DNA of 17,296 nt from positions 1-17,296 of the forward strand of contig CALAEB010000579.1 in assembly GCA_937890875.1 (NCBI GenBank). The letters run 5' to 3'. This DNA comes from an uncultured Anaerolineaceae bacterium (GTDB taxonomy: Bacteria > Chloroflexota > Anaerolineae > Anaerolineales > Anaerolineaceae). Of this stretch, positions 1 through 8,171 are shown in pieces; within the stretch, counting starts at the first letter, position 1; each line of letters begins with the position of its first letter. A model generated the notes under the pieces. That model was not told where the DNA came from and did not search any database. It was given only the letters and a program-made list of their open reading frames with translations. The translations under genes and the position numbers were made by a program.

Positions 1-1409
1 AACGATATTTTTTCTTCATAACGCATCTTTTGAATTTGAATATAGTTCTCGACGTTCATGATTTCCGTCTGAATTGGAACAATTGTGTCCCCATTACTTA
101 ATGCTGTTCGATAAAAACTGCTTAATGCATGAATGATCGTAAAAGCATCTTCTCTTTTATCCATTTGAATAAGTGAACAAACACTGTTCAAAGTATTGTA
201 CAGAAAGTGAGGATTTATTTGAGCCTGAAGTGCTGAAAATTCAAATTTTCTCTTATCCCGCTGTTCCTGATAAACCTGGATAACTAAATGTTGAATATGA
301 TCAGCCATGTTATTGAACACTTTTGATAAAGTTCCAATTTCGTCGTTTGATTTGATGGGAACACTGATCTGCAAATTTCCTTCACCGAATTTTTCCATAG
401 TTTCAGTAAGGGTTGACAAAGATCCTGTAATTTTTTTTGCAATCCAGCGGCTGACAAAAATTGCGATTAGAATTGAGAAAAAGCCGATAATATATAAAAT
501 CTGAATGGCTGAATACCCTTTTTTGGTCAACTCGTTAATTGGAACAACAGCAAACATGATCCAATCCAGCGTTTCAATCAAAGCGGCAGTGACTAAATAA
601 CGTGTTCCTGCTGATTGATGGATACATCCGTTCGGATTGCATCTTTCCACCCATTCATTCGCAGGATATACAGAAAAAATATCGATAAGATCCTTGATAT
701 TCGATGAAATCCCGTTGACATCTGCCACATAGAATCCTCCCAATGTTCCATATTTGAGTTGTTCAAAATTGGTTTGCAAGATATTGTCATCAAATTCGAC
801 CATTGCATACCCCATGATTTTCCCAGTTCCGGAATCACGATAAGGTCGGAAGTAAGCAATCCCTGAAAGTGCTGGGAAGTTATCTGTTAACGCATATAAA
901 TCAACCCATTGGTTTTGCTCTCCTTCCGCTACGTATCGCAAAAACAGGTTCATATATACTTCTGATTGCGAACGAATATTATTTGAATTTATCATGGTGC
1001 TTTTGTCGACCGAAAAAACTGATAAGCTGCCGAAATGGCTGTTGCCTCGAATTGCATCGATATAATCCAAACTTTTTTCAGCATTTATCTTCAGTTGAAG
1101 TCGTTGAGAGTAGCTGGAATCTTTCGATTCCGAAAACCATTCTTGAATATTTCCATCTGTCAATATAAACTTTGTCAGCTGTTGTGCGTCGTCAAATAAT
1201 GCCATACAATTTTTAGACACGATATCAAATTTTTGGATATATCCGTCAGACGCTATCTCTAATACAGCCTTCTCAAAAATAGTCCGAAAAAGGATGACAA
1301 AAAGCACCAGTAAAAAGAATGTCAAAACGATGTTCGCAATGGAAATCTTTTTTGCGATGGAAAAATCCCGATACCATTGTGAAACTTTTTTTTGTAGATT
1401 CACCAGCAT
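1..1409 (-). CDS. YesM-type sensor histidine kinase, C-terminus cut by window edge
   Basis: Reading the minus strand gives one open frame of about 469 codons from 1409 to the left edge without a stop. It has an N-terminal membrane segment (about residues 20-40, SIANIVLTFFLLVLFVILF), a long extracytoplasmic region (about 45-300), a second membrane segment (about 310-325, ILYIIGFFSILIAIFV), a HAMP linker (KKITGSLSTLTETMEKFGEG and the following DEIGTLSKVFNNM) and the start of a His_kinase domain with QINPHFLYNTLNS, phospho-acceptor His401. The HATPase domain lies beyond the edge. The family pairs with AraC-type YesN response regulators and usually senses extracellular sugars; the partner is presumably just left of the window. 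An in-frame ATG at 1430 adds seven residues. AAAGGA lies very close to the 1409 ATG, so the start is not settled. Its place beside sugar uptake genes suggests a role in their induction (inference). Confidence 0.9.
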   Translation of the reverse strand, partial: MLVNLQKKVSQWYRDFSIAKKISIANIVLTFFLLVLFVILFRTIFEKAVLEIASDGYIQKFDIVSKNCMALFDDAQQLTKFILTDGNIQEWFSESKDSSYSQRLQLKINAEKSLDYIDAIRGNSHFGSLSVFSVDKSTMINSNNIRSQSEVYMNLFLRYVAEGEQNQWVDLYALTDNFPALSGIAYFRPYRDSGTGKIMGYAMVEFDDNILQTNFEQLKYGTLGGFYVADVNGISSNIKDLIDIFSVYPANEWVERCNPNGCIHQSAGTRYLVTAALIETLDWIMFAVVPINELTKKGYSAIQILYIIGFFSILIAIFVSRWIAKKITGSLSTLTETMEKFGEGNLQISVPIKSNDEIGTLSKVFNNMADHIQHLVIQVYQEQRDKRKFEFSALQAQINPHFLYNTLNSVCSLIQMDKREDAFTIIHALSSFYRTALSNGDTIVPIQTEIMNVENYIQIQKMRYEEKIS

Positions 1410-1430
1410 ACTTCCTTTATGTTCAGTCAT

Positions 1431-1799
1431 TATCGGGCGTCCACTATATTAATAGTGCAAGTTATCTTCTGTAAATCAAATCTGAAAATCCTGAGGTTGA
1501 AAGTTGATTGCGAAACCTATGAACAAGTGAGAACCTATTTGCCCACATGGTCGTATTACAGTGACGGTTCAAATAAATTCTTCCGCCCTCCCACGCATCG
1601 CTGATTCCCTTCAGAACTGTAACGACCAGGCGCAAATAGGCTAATTCATTTGAAAATATATGTTCACAATTCTGGTTCGCCTGCGAATTTCACGATTTCC
1701 GAAATCTCCTGTCAATCCCTTGCGTTGTGATTTTTTAACTTTGTTGTCCGAGATTTTAGCATGAACCCGTGTTTATCAAAAGCGAAATTCAGTCTGTTT
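1431..1799. other. Intergenic region between kinase and GntR-SBP regulator
   Basis: About 370 bases with no convincing gene on either strand. Besides the kinase promoter region it holds a 9-bp inverted repeat CCTATTTGC (1534-1542) / GCAAATAGG (1632-1640) about 90 bases apart, and a short perfect palindrome GATTTC-C-GAAATC (1694-1706). No clear intrinsic terminator follows the regulator gene that ends at 1800. Confidence 0.5.
1442..1475 (-). promoter_or_regulatory. Candidate promoter with overlapping palindrome for the sensor kinase
   Basis: On the minus strand TTTACA (1475-1470) and TAATAT (1451-1446) are 18 bp apart, a passable sigma-A promoter just upstream of the kinase. A perfect inverted repeat, CACTAT-ATTA-ATAGTG (1442-1457), covers the -10 element and could be an operator. 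Read directly from sequence; function is inferred. Confidence 0.45.
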
Positions 1800-3242
1800 T
1801 TATTGGGAGAAATAATTATGCCGCCGCAGATGCTCGTCGACCTGATCTGCAGCATCATCCAATAATGCCTGCGCATTGCCGCCTTTAGCGATGTTTATAT
1901 AAGCAGTAGAAAACAAACGGCTAAAAGCGGGATATGCAGGTGTAATGGGTCGGGTTACTGCCGAATTGTGAAGTTGAGAAAAAAGAATGTTTGTATTGTT
2001 TGAAACAAGGTTGAAATTATTAAAAGCTTCGTAAAGGATTTTGAGAACCGGAATGCCAGTATACTTGTTCAATTTCAATTGATTCTCGATTGAAAAAAAA
2101 TAAGAAATAAACTCCCAACATTCATATGGATATTGCGTCTGCTTTGACATGCAGAGGCCCCATCCTCCGTGAGGAGAGGCGCTGCGGATATGCTTTGGAA
2201 GCGGTATTATTCCAATATTATCGGATTCATTATTATTGATAGTGTCAAAAAAAGCATTCGGCAGAGAAAAACTCATGGCAAAATCATTTGGAAATTGTTC
2301 ATGGATATCAAGAATATGAGTGTATTCATATGGAGTAAATAGTTTGCCAAGCCATTCTAAAGCCTCGACGGTCTCTTTACTATTAAGATACCCGGTGGCT
2401 TGTGTGCAGGCATCATTAAAAAAGCTGCCGTTGTTTTGCGTTATGAATGGAAATGCCGAATATGTGACCCATTCACCTGATGTCATGGAAAGCCCTCTTC
2501 CTGAATCCATAAGCAGTGGATATCGAATACTGGTTTTCCGTTTTATAAATTGGCATATTGAAAGGAACTCTTCCCAACTCCAAGCCTGTTCAATACTTGA
2601 AGGTGGAACGATCCCTATTTTTTCGAAGAGCTTTTTATTATACAAGATGCATAATGTGGATTCATTATAGCCAAGATGGTAAAGTTTACCTTGGTAGGTT
2701 CCTTGCTTGAGAATATGGGGAATGAAGCGATTCTTAAATTCTTCGTTGACAAAATCGTCTAAAGGGCGAATGGAATTCATATATGCCCAATATGGAACAT
2801 CGGGACCATCCAGAGATAAAATATCAGGTGCCATCCCGCCCGCAAAGGCTTTCAGGAGTGTATCCCGCAAAGGGACCAAGTCGTTATAGATAAAACTAAT
2901 TTTTACCTCAAAGGAATGAGTTCCTTGATTAAAAGCGTCCTTTATCTCGTTCCAGAAAATTTCTTCCCGGCGTTCGGTGGGGCAAATGAAAACGTTTATT
3001 GCGGGTTTGCGTCTCTGCTCAGCAACAAAGGTCCCGCGCCCTTGCTGACGCGTAATGTACCCTTTATCTGAAAGTGATTTCAATGCTTGGGTAATGGTGC
3101 TTTTGCTAACTTTCAGGCTCTTCATAAGTTCATTATCAGAGGGTATGATTTCTCCGGGCCTATAAACACCATTCTCGATATCCCGGATGAAGTCTTCTTG
3201 AATTTTCAGATATTTCGGAATTTTCATTTCCATTTTTCTCAT
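1800..3242 (-). CDS. GntR-type winged helix fused to ABC sugar-binding-protein domain (one-component regulator)
   Basis: The predicted protein has 480 residues. Residues about 10-76 are a GntR winged helix (IPKYLKIQEDFIRDIENGVY, PGEIIPSDNEL, recognition helix VSKSTITQALKSL, wing GYITRQQGRGTFV). Residues about 81-480 match an extracellular sugar-binding protein (SBP_bac_1 type): GGMAPDILSLDGP, GTYQGKLYHLGYNESTLCIL, NKKLFEKIGIVPP, AWSWEEF and a C-terminal AYINIAKGGNAQALLDDAADQ helix. There is no signal peptide, so the binding domain should act in the cytoplasm as ligand sensor. GntR proteins usually carry FadR, UTRA, aminotransferase or LacI-type sensor domains, so this sensor is unusual. It faces the GH116/ABC/GH32 operon divergently and probably controls it. 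A TTG codon at 3281 would add 13 residues but has no ribosome binding site; ATG 3242 precedes the conserved domain directly, with ATG 3233 and 3227 also possible. Confidence 0.88.
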   Translation of the reverse strand: MRKMEMKIPKYLKIQEDFIRDIENGVYRPGEIIPSDNELMKSLKVSKSTITQALKSLSDKGYITRQQGRGTFVAEQRRKPAINVFICPTERREEIFWNEIKDAFNQGTHSFEVKISFIYNDLVPLRDTLLKAFAGGMAPDILSLDGPDVPYWAYMNSIRPLDDFVNEEFKNRFIPHILKQGTYQGKLYHLGYNESTLCILYNKKLFEKIGIVPPSSIEQAWSWEEFLSICQFIKRKTSIRYPLLMDSGRGLSMTSGEWVTYSAFPFITQNNGSFFNDACTQATGYLNSKETVEALEWLGKLFTPYEYTHILDIHEQFPNDFAMSFSLPNAFFDTINNNESDNIGIIPLPKHIRSASPHGGWGLCMSKQTQYPYECWEFISYFFSIENQLKLNKYTGIPVLKILYEAFNNFNLVSNNTNILFSQLHNSAVTRPITPAYPAFSRLFSTAYINIAKGGNAQALLDDAADQVDEHLRRHNYFSQ

Positions 3243-3313
3243 GTCGATTGTTACCCGTGTCCTTAAACTTATCAAATTCAATGTTGACAGCGTTTTTTTT
3301 TGGTGATATTATC

Positions 3314-3342
3314 ATTATAATACAAGTTGTTCGAATAAGCAA
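3314..3342 (-). promoter_or_regulatory. Sigma-A promoter of the GntR-SBP gene
   Basis: On the minus strand TTGCTT (3342-3337), a 17-bp spacer and a consensus TATAAT (3319-3314) stand about 70 bp before the start codon. The half-site CGAATAAG (3332-3339) overlaps the -35 box, which would allow autoregulation. Confidence 0.7.
3332..3339. promoter_or_regulatory. Operator half-site CGAATAAG over the regulator's -35
   Basis: CGAATAAG is identical to one arm of the full palindrome at 3400-3423. A weaker copy, AGAATAAG, is at 3369-3376. Spacing between copies suggests several repressor contacts across the divergent promoter region (inference). Confidence 0.45.
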
Positions 3343-3399
3343 ACGAGTTGAATGTCTGACAGCATTGTAGAATAAGCGGGAAAATATTTTTTTATTTTA

Positions 3400-3423
3400 A
3401 CTTATTCGATTAACCGAATAAGT
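3400..3423. promoter_or_regulatory. Palindromic operator in front of the sugar operon
   Basis: ACTTATTCG, six bases (ATTAAC), then CGAATAAGT: a perfect inverted repeat with 9-bp arms. It ends one base before the AAAGGAG ribosome binding site (3424-3430) of the GH116 gene. This is the best candidate site for the neighbouring GntR-type regulator, which should bind as a dimer. The sequence is seen; the regulator pairing is inferred. Confidence 0.6.
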
Positions 3424-3437
3424 AAAGGAGCAAAACT

Positions 3438-5915
3438 TTGAGTAAGATTTTTTCTTCCTCTGAATTATTGGATTACAAACAACCTGTATACACTTCAGAC
3501 GCAAAAGAATTAGCGTTTCTTTTGGGCGGAATCGGAACGGGGAATATTTCTGTCGGTTCGAGAGGCGAACTCAAGGATTGGGAAATATTCAACTGGCCTG
3601 GGAAGAAGACAAAGTTTCCCTTTTCATTTTTTGCAATACGAGTGAATAACAGCGAAATGAAAGCTCCTGTTTCCAAGATATTGGAATCACGTCTTCATCC
3701 GCCATTTACGAGTTCGCATGGTTATCTTCAACATGAATTAGTTAATCTTCCTCGTCTTGAAGATTCATTGATTGTCTGTGAATTCCCTTTTGCCAACGTT
3801 CGTTTTGAAGATAGTGAAATTCCGCTTAAGATTGAAATGGAAGCATTTACACCGTTTATTCCGTTAAATAGTGATGATTCTGGAATTCCTGCTGCAATTA
3901 TTCGATATAAGGTGAAGAATATCGCCAATGTTCAAACCGAGGTTTCAATTGCGGGCACAATGCCCAATGCTTCCGGCTTTGAAGGTTATGACGTAATTGA
4001 AAATTTGATTCTTGCAGATACGGTGAAAAACGAATATCGTGAAGATGGCCAGGTGAAAGGTCTGTATTACCATCCAGAGTCACTAAGCAAGGCTCATGTT
4101 CGATATGGGAACATGGCATTAATGACAACAGCACAAAACGTTTCCAGAAAGACAGAATGGTTTGCTGGTGAATGGGTTGATGGCGTGCAGGACTTTTGGG
4201 ATGATTTTACTTCGGATGGAAAATTGGAACCGGAATCTTTTTCGGATACTGTAGGCTGCGAATTCGCACAATTCCATAATTTTAGTTTCTTAATTCGCAA
4301 AGAAAAAATCGGTTCTTTATCAATTTCTGAAACATTGGAACCCAACGAAGAAAAAACTTTTGAATTTATTATTTCCTGGTATTTCCCTAACAGAGTCAAA
4401 GCATGGATCGAATTCGATGAGGACCTTGAAAAATTTAAAAAGGGAGAATATGGAACAATTCGGAGTTATTATGCAACAAAGTTCTCCGACGCGTGGAATG
4501 TTGGGATATATCTTCTGGCAAATTTATCAAGACTGGAAAAGGATAGCCGTTCTTTTCAGCGAGCGATGTTTAGAGAAACTAAGCTTCCGGGCTATGTAAT
4601 TGACGCTGTCACATCCAATATTACAACTATCCGAAGCCATTCTTGTTTTCGGCTTGAAGACGGTACATTTTGCGGCTTTGAAGGGATACGTGACTACATT
4701 GGGTGTGGATATGGCAGTGTGCCGCACGTGTGGAATTATGCTCAAACCGTTGCTTTTTTATTCCCTGATCTTGAGAAATCCATGCGTAGGGTTGAGTTTC
4801 TGAAGGAAACAGATAAAGACGGCTGTATGTCTACCAGGATGTTTTCTGTTTTTGATCAAGAAAGATATGCCATGGTTCCCGCATGTGATGGCCAACTTGG
4901 CAGTGTGGTCCGTGTTTATCGGGAATATCGCAATACTGGCGATATTGACTTTATCAAGGAATTATGGCCGAGTGTGAACCGCGCGATGGATTATGCATTC
5001 CGAATTTGGGATAAAGACAATGATTGTGTATTGGATGGTCAGCAGAATACAACCTATGATATTGAATTCTATGGCCCGAATCCGATGACGCAGATTATAT
5101 TCCTTGCTGCTTTAGCAGCATGTTTGCGAATGGCTGAAGCTCTTGGAGATAAGGATCGATATAACAAATATTCTCGCGCATTTGTAAAAGCCCAAAAACT
5201 GACGGATGAAATGCTTTTCGATGGCGAGTATTATAAACAATTAGAAGAAAACATTGATAAATATCGCTATCAGTATGGGGCGGGATGTCTTTCAGACCAA
5301 CTATTGGGCCAATTTCTGGCTTACGCTGCCGGTCTTCCATGCCTGTTGCCAGAAGAGCATGTAAAATCATCTATAAAGGCAGTTTTTACGCATAATTTCC
5401 AAACAGACTTTTTTCATACAAATAGTGTGCATCGCGCATATGCTATCAATAATGAGCAAGGCCTTGTAATTGCCACGTGGCCTAAAGGTGGACGCCCTCG
5501 TTTCCCGCTTTCTTATGCAGGAGAAGTATGGACTGGCGTTGAATATGAAGTCGCAGCAATATTAATTCACGAAGGGTTCATCAATGAAGGATTGACAATG
5601 GTTAAGGCTATTCGCAATCGATATGATGGATACAAAAGGAACCCGTTCAGTGAAGTTGAATCAGGTCATCATTATACGCGTGCCATGGCGAGCTGGGGTG
5701 TTTTTAATGCTCTTATCGGAATTGATTGTGATATGCCGGCAAAGAAGATATCTTTTTCTCCGCGGCTGAATAAAGAAGACTTTTCCAGTTTCTTTATTTG
5801 TGGAAGTGCTTGGGGCATTTATCGTCAAAAAATTGGACCACAAGGAGATGTCCAATTCGGAACAGAAGTGTTATATGGTTCGCTTGACAGCATAACAGTC
5901 AAAAGTGAATCATAG
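3438..5915 (+). CDS. GH116-family beta-glycosidase, cytoplasmic
   Basis: An 825-residue protein like prokaryotic GH116 enzymes (GBA2_N plus DUF608 domains), retaining beta-glucosidases or beta-xylosidases. The N-terminal half shows LLGGIGTGNISVGSRGELKDWEIFNW, typical of the family's first domain. The (alpha/alpha)6 catalytic half carries CGFEG with candidate nucleophile Glu415, the HVWNY motif at 430-434, and DGQQNTTYDIEFYGPNP with candidate acid/base Asp541. The 126-residue spacing resembles, from memory, that in the archaeal enzyme SSO1353. The start is TTG with AAAGGAG seven bases before it. No signal peptide is present, so it acts on imported substrate. It is the first gene of the operon, 27 bp before the binding-protein gene. 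Exact substrate cannot be read; N-acetylglucosaminidase activity also occurs in the family. Confidence 0.88.
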   Translation: MSKIFSSSELLDYKQPVYTSDAKELAFLLGGIGTGNISVGSRGELKDWEIFNWPGKKTKFPFSFFAIRVNNSEMKAPVSKILESRLHPPFTSSHGYLQHELVNLPRLEDSLIVCEFPFANVRFEDSEIPLKIEMEAFTPFIPLNSDDSGIPAAIIRYKVKNIANVQTEVSIAGTMPNASGFEGYDVIENLILADTVKNEYREDGQVKGLYYHPESLSKAHVRYGNMALMTTAQNVSRKTEWFAGEWVDGVQDFWDDFTSDGKLEPESFSDTVGCEFAQFHNFSFLIRKEKIGSLSISETLEPNEEKTFEFIISWYFPNRVKAWIEFDEDLEKFKKGEYGTIRSYYATKFSDAWNVGIYLLANLSRLEKDSRSFQRAMFRETKLPGYVIDAVTSNITTIRSHSCFRLEDGTFCGFEGIRDYIGCGYGSVPHVWNYAQTVAFLFPDLEKSMRRVEFLKETDKDGCMSTRMFSVFDQERYAMVPACDGQLGSVVRVYREYRNTGDIDFIKELWPSVNRAMDYAFRIWDKDNDCVLDGQQNTTYDIEFYGPNPMTQIIFLAALAACLRMAEALGDKDRYNKYSRAFVKAQKLTDEMLFDGEYYKQLEENIDKYRYQYGAGCLSDQLLGQFLAYAAGLPCLLPEEHVKSSIKAVFTHNFQTDFFHTNSVHRAYAINNEQGLVIATWPKGGRPRFPLSYAGEVWTGVEYEVAAILIHEGFINEGLTMVKAIRNRYDGYKRNPFSEVESGHHYTRAMASWGVFNALIGIDCDMPAKKISFSPRLNKEDFSSFFICGSAWGIYRQKIGPQGDVQFGTEVLYGSLDSITVKSES

Positions 5916-5942
5916 TTACCCTAACTTTTTGGAGGTATTGAG

Positions 5943-7228
5943 ATGAAAGGTAAATCGTTAAGTTTTTTGGTTATTACTGTGTTATTACTTTGTGTAAGTA
6001 TTAGCACAACGGCTGTTTTTGCAGATTCAGCAAGTGAACCTGTAACTATTAAAATCGCTGAGCATGTTGCGGATGTGGCCAAGCAGTCTCCGCATGTTAC
6101 GCTTATTGTGGATGCGTTCATGAAAGCAAATCCAGATATCAAAATTGAGATCAGCGGACGTGAAGTCACCGAGCATACCACTCAAATGACACTCCTTGCA
6201 GGGGAGGACAACCTTCCTGACATCATTTGGTTGGAGCAGGCTGTTGCAAAAGAGTTCGCTGAAAACGGTTTTCTCTATAATCTGACAGATGCTATGGATG
6301 AATATGGAATTAACGAAAATCTTCTTCCCGGCTTAGTCCATACATTAACAGTCGATGGTTCAGATTATGGTATACCTAGTGAAATTATGATGGTGGGTTT
6401 CTTCTATAACAAGGCCATTTTTGCGGACTATGGCATTGAAGAACCAGTGACTTATGAGGAATTCATGGATGTGATCAAAACGCTGGCAGAGAATAATATT
6501 ACTCCGATTGCGATTGGCTCACAGTCGAACTTCAGCCAATGGGCTTTTGAAGCTATGCTTGCCAGGTATGGTTTCTTTGAGAAACTTGACGGCCTGAATT
6601 CGGGAGACATTTCATGGGTTAATGATGATTTCATTAATTATTTTACTCGTGTGAACGAAATGAGAGAAGCCAATGCATTTTCAGCTGACGTTGCAACATT
6701 AGACTATTTTCAGACGAAACAGGTTTTTCTCGCTGGAAATGCCGCGATGTTCAATACTGGAGCCTGGGATATTGCCGAATTTGAAAGCAGCGATATTTCA
6801 AAAGAAATCGGATTCTTTTGGGGGCCTACTTTCTCTGATGGTGTAGGAAATCAGGAAAAAGCAAGGCATCGGGTGGCGTATACACCGTTTCATCTAAAGC
6901 AGCGGAAGATCCTGAAAAAATTGATGCGATCATGAAATTCTTTGCTTTCTATTATGGTGAGGAAGGAACCAAAATTATTGCTGAAGAAACACATGGCCTT
7001 CCTTGTTCAAAATATGACGGTGAAATCAATGCGGAGGAAAATCCAGTTCTTGCAGTTATGATTGAAAAACTTAATGATGACTGGGAAAGCTGTTCAGAAC
7101 CGTTTAATTCATTGTCAACAAACGTTGCCTACGGATACTTTGATGCAAACTTTGGCGTTATCAATGGTGTTTACACTCCCGAAGAAGCGGCACAGTACGT
7201 CGAAGACTTGCATGCGTTGGAACGCTGA
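5943..7228 (+). pseudogene. Sugar ABC transporter substrate-binding protein, broken by a -1 frameshift
   Basis: GGAGG stands seven bases before ATG 5943. The N-terminus is a signal peptide (hydrophobic core LVITVLLLCVSI, likely type I cleavage after AVFA at residue 27) rather than a lipobox. The family body is clear (EHVADVAKQSPHVTLIVDAF, TLLAGEDNLPDIIWLEQ, FYNKAIFADYGIEEPVTYEEF). The frame holds to about 6860 (GVGNQEK), then runs into unrelated residues and stops at 6935. The family sequence continues in the -1 frame (SKASGGVYTVSSKAAEDP, then MKFFAFYYGEEGTK) to the TGA at 7228. The switch is at a run of five A (6856-6860); a sixth A would restore about 429 residues. It may be a sequencing error, a real mutation or, less likely, recoding. 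Without the repair, roughly the last quarter is lost. It should feed the two permeases downstream. Confidence 0.85.
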
Positions 7229-7241
7229 TTCAGTTTCTTTA

Positions 7242-7280
7242 GCGGCTGGCCTTTCGTATTAGGCCAGCTGCCTCTTTTCT
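7242..7280 (+). terminator. Hairpin with T-rich tail between binding protein and permease genes
   Basis: GCGGCTGGCCT (7242-7252) pairs with AGGCCAGCTGC (7261-7271), 11 bp with one G-T pair and an 8-base loop, followed by CTCTTTTCTT. Such structures after binding-protein genes commonly act as partial terminators or 3' mRNA stabilisers that give more binding protein than permease. The next ribosome binding site, AGGAGG, follows at 7282. Confidence 0.7.
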
Positions 7281-7294
7281 TAGGAGGTAAAATA

Positions 7295-8170
7295 ATGAAC
7301 TTATTGAGCACAAAAAGAGCAAAATTTATCTGTTTGTCGCCAACATTGGTGCTCTATCTTGTTTTCATGGTTTTACCAATACTCATTGCTATATATTACA
7401 GCTTTACAAATTATTCAGGCCTTGGAAAAGCGGAATTTATTGGATTTCAGAATTATTCACGAATGTTCTCCGATAAGTTGTTTTTAGTCTCACTGAAAAA
7501 TACAATAATAATTCTCTTCTGCAGCGTTTTTGGATTGCTCATTCTGTCATTTTTAGTCGCACTAATGCTAAACAAGGTTTTTATCGGGAATGTTTTGTCA
7601 AAAGCTGTCATATTCTCTCCTTATGTAATTGCTCCCATTATTATTGGTGTGATTTGGGGATACATCCTAAACCCTGGTTATGGCCTCTTGAATTCATTTT
7701 TTCGTGGAATTGGTCTTGAGTCGCTTGCAATAGAGTGGATCGGAGGTAAGACTTATACGCCTTTTGCAGTCGCAATTGTCTTTGCCTGGCAATTACTGGG
7801 ATTTCATTCAACGATCTTCCTGTCCGGATTAAAAGCGATCCCTGCGGATATTTATCAGGCCGCTGCTATAGACGGCGCAAGTGGATTGCAAAAGACACTT
7901 TTTATCACGATTCCGATGCTGAAGGAAGTAATAATAATCAATGTTGTTCTAATTATTACCGGCGTATTTAAAATTTATGAACTGATCTACCAATTAACCG
8001 GAGGCGGGCCAAGCCACCTGTCAGAAGTCCTCGTTTCTTACATGTATTTTACAGTTTTCACATCACGTCGATATGGCTATGGAATGTCTATCGCTGTTGT
8101 GGTTTTGATATGTTCAGTTATAGCCTCATTTGCTTATATCCGGATTTCAAGTAAAAAGGGAAATCAATAA
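7295..8170 (+). CDS. Sugar ABC transporter permease, MalF/UgpA type (CUT1)
   Basis: A 291-residue membrane protein with six predicted helices (about 13-35, 68-92, 103-124, 155-178, 211-230, 262-283). The cytoplasmic EAA loop that docks the ATPase is present as YQAAAIDGASGLQKTLFITIP (Y187 onward), and the N-terminal segment PTLVLYLVFMVLPILIAIYYSF is typical of the MalF/UgpA/LacF class. AGGAGG lies seven bases before the ATG. The gene ends one base before the second permease, so the two are translationally linked. No ATP-binding gene is in the cluster; a shared MsmX-like ATPase elsewhere is the usual arrangement for CUT1 systems (inference). Confidence 0.93.
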   Translation: MNLLSTKRAKFICLSPTLVLYLVFMVLPILIAIYYSFTNYSGLGKAEFIGFQNYSRMFSDKLFLVSLKNTIIILFCSVFGLLILSFLVALMLNKVFIGNVLSKAVIFSPYVIAPIIIGVIWGYILNPGYGLLNSFFRGIGLESLAIEWIGGKTYTPFAVAIVFAWQLLGFHSTIFLSGLKAIPADIYQAAAIDGASGLQKTLFITIPMLKEVIIINVVLIITGVFKIYELIYQLTGGGPSHLSEVLVSYMYFTVFTSRRYGYGMSIAVVVLICSVIASFAYIRISSKKGNQ

Positions 8171-8171
8171 A

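Noticed and set aside
593..1168. Short open frames on both strands inside the sensor kinase
   Set aside because: They are out of frame with the continuous kinase frame, which has recognisable HAMP and His_kinase motifs.
2241..2257. AGTGTCAAAA in the sugar-locus regulator gene, as a further repeat end
   Set aside because: It lies within coding sequence, has no inverted partner at a suitable distance and no hairpin beside it.
3243..3281. TTG start for the GntR-SBP regulator
   Set aside because: No ribosome binding site, and the conserved GntR domain begins right after ATG 3242.
8130..8171. N-terminal extension of the second permease from a TTG codon
   Set aside because: It would overlap the first permease by 41 bases and add a segment the family lacks; ATG 8172 fits better.
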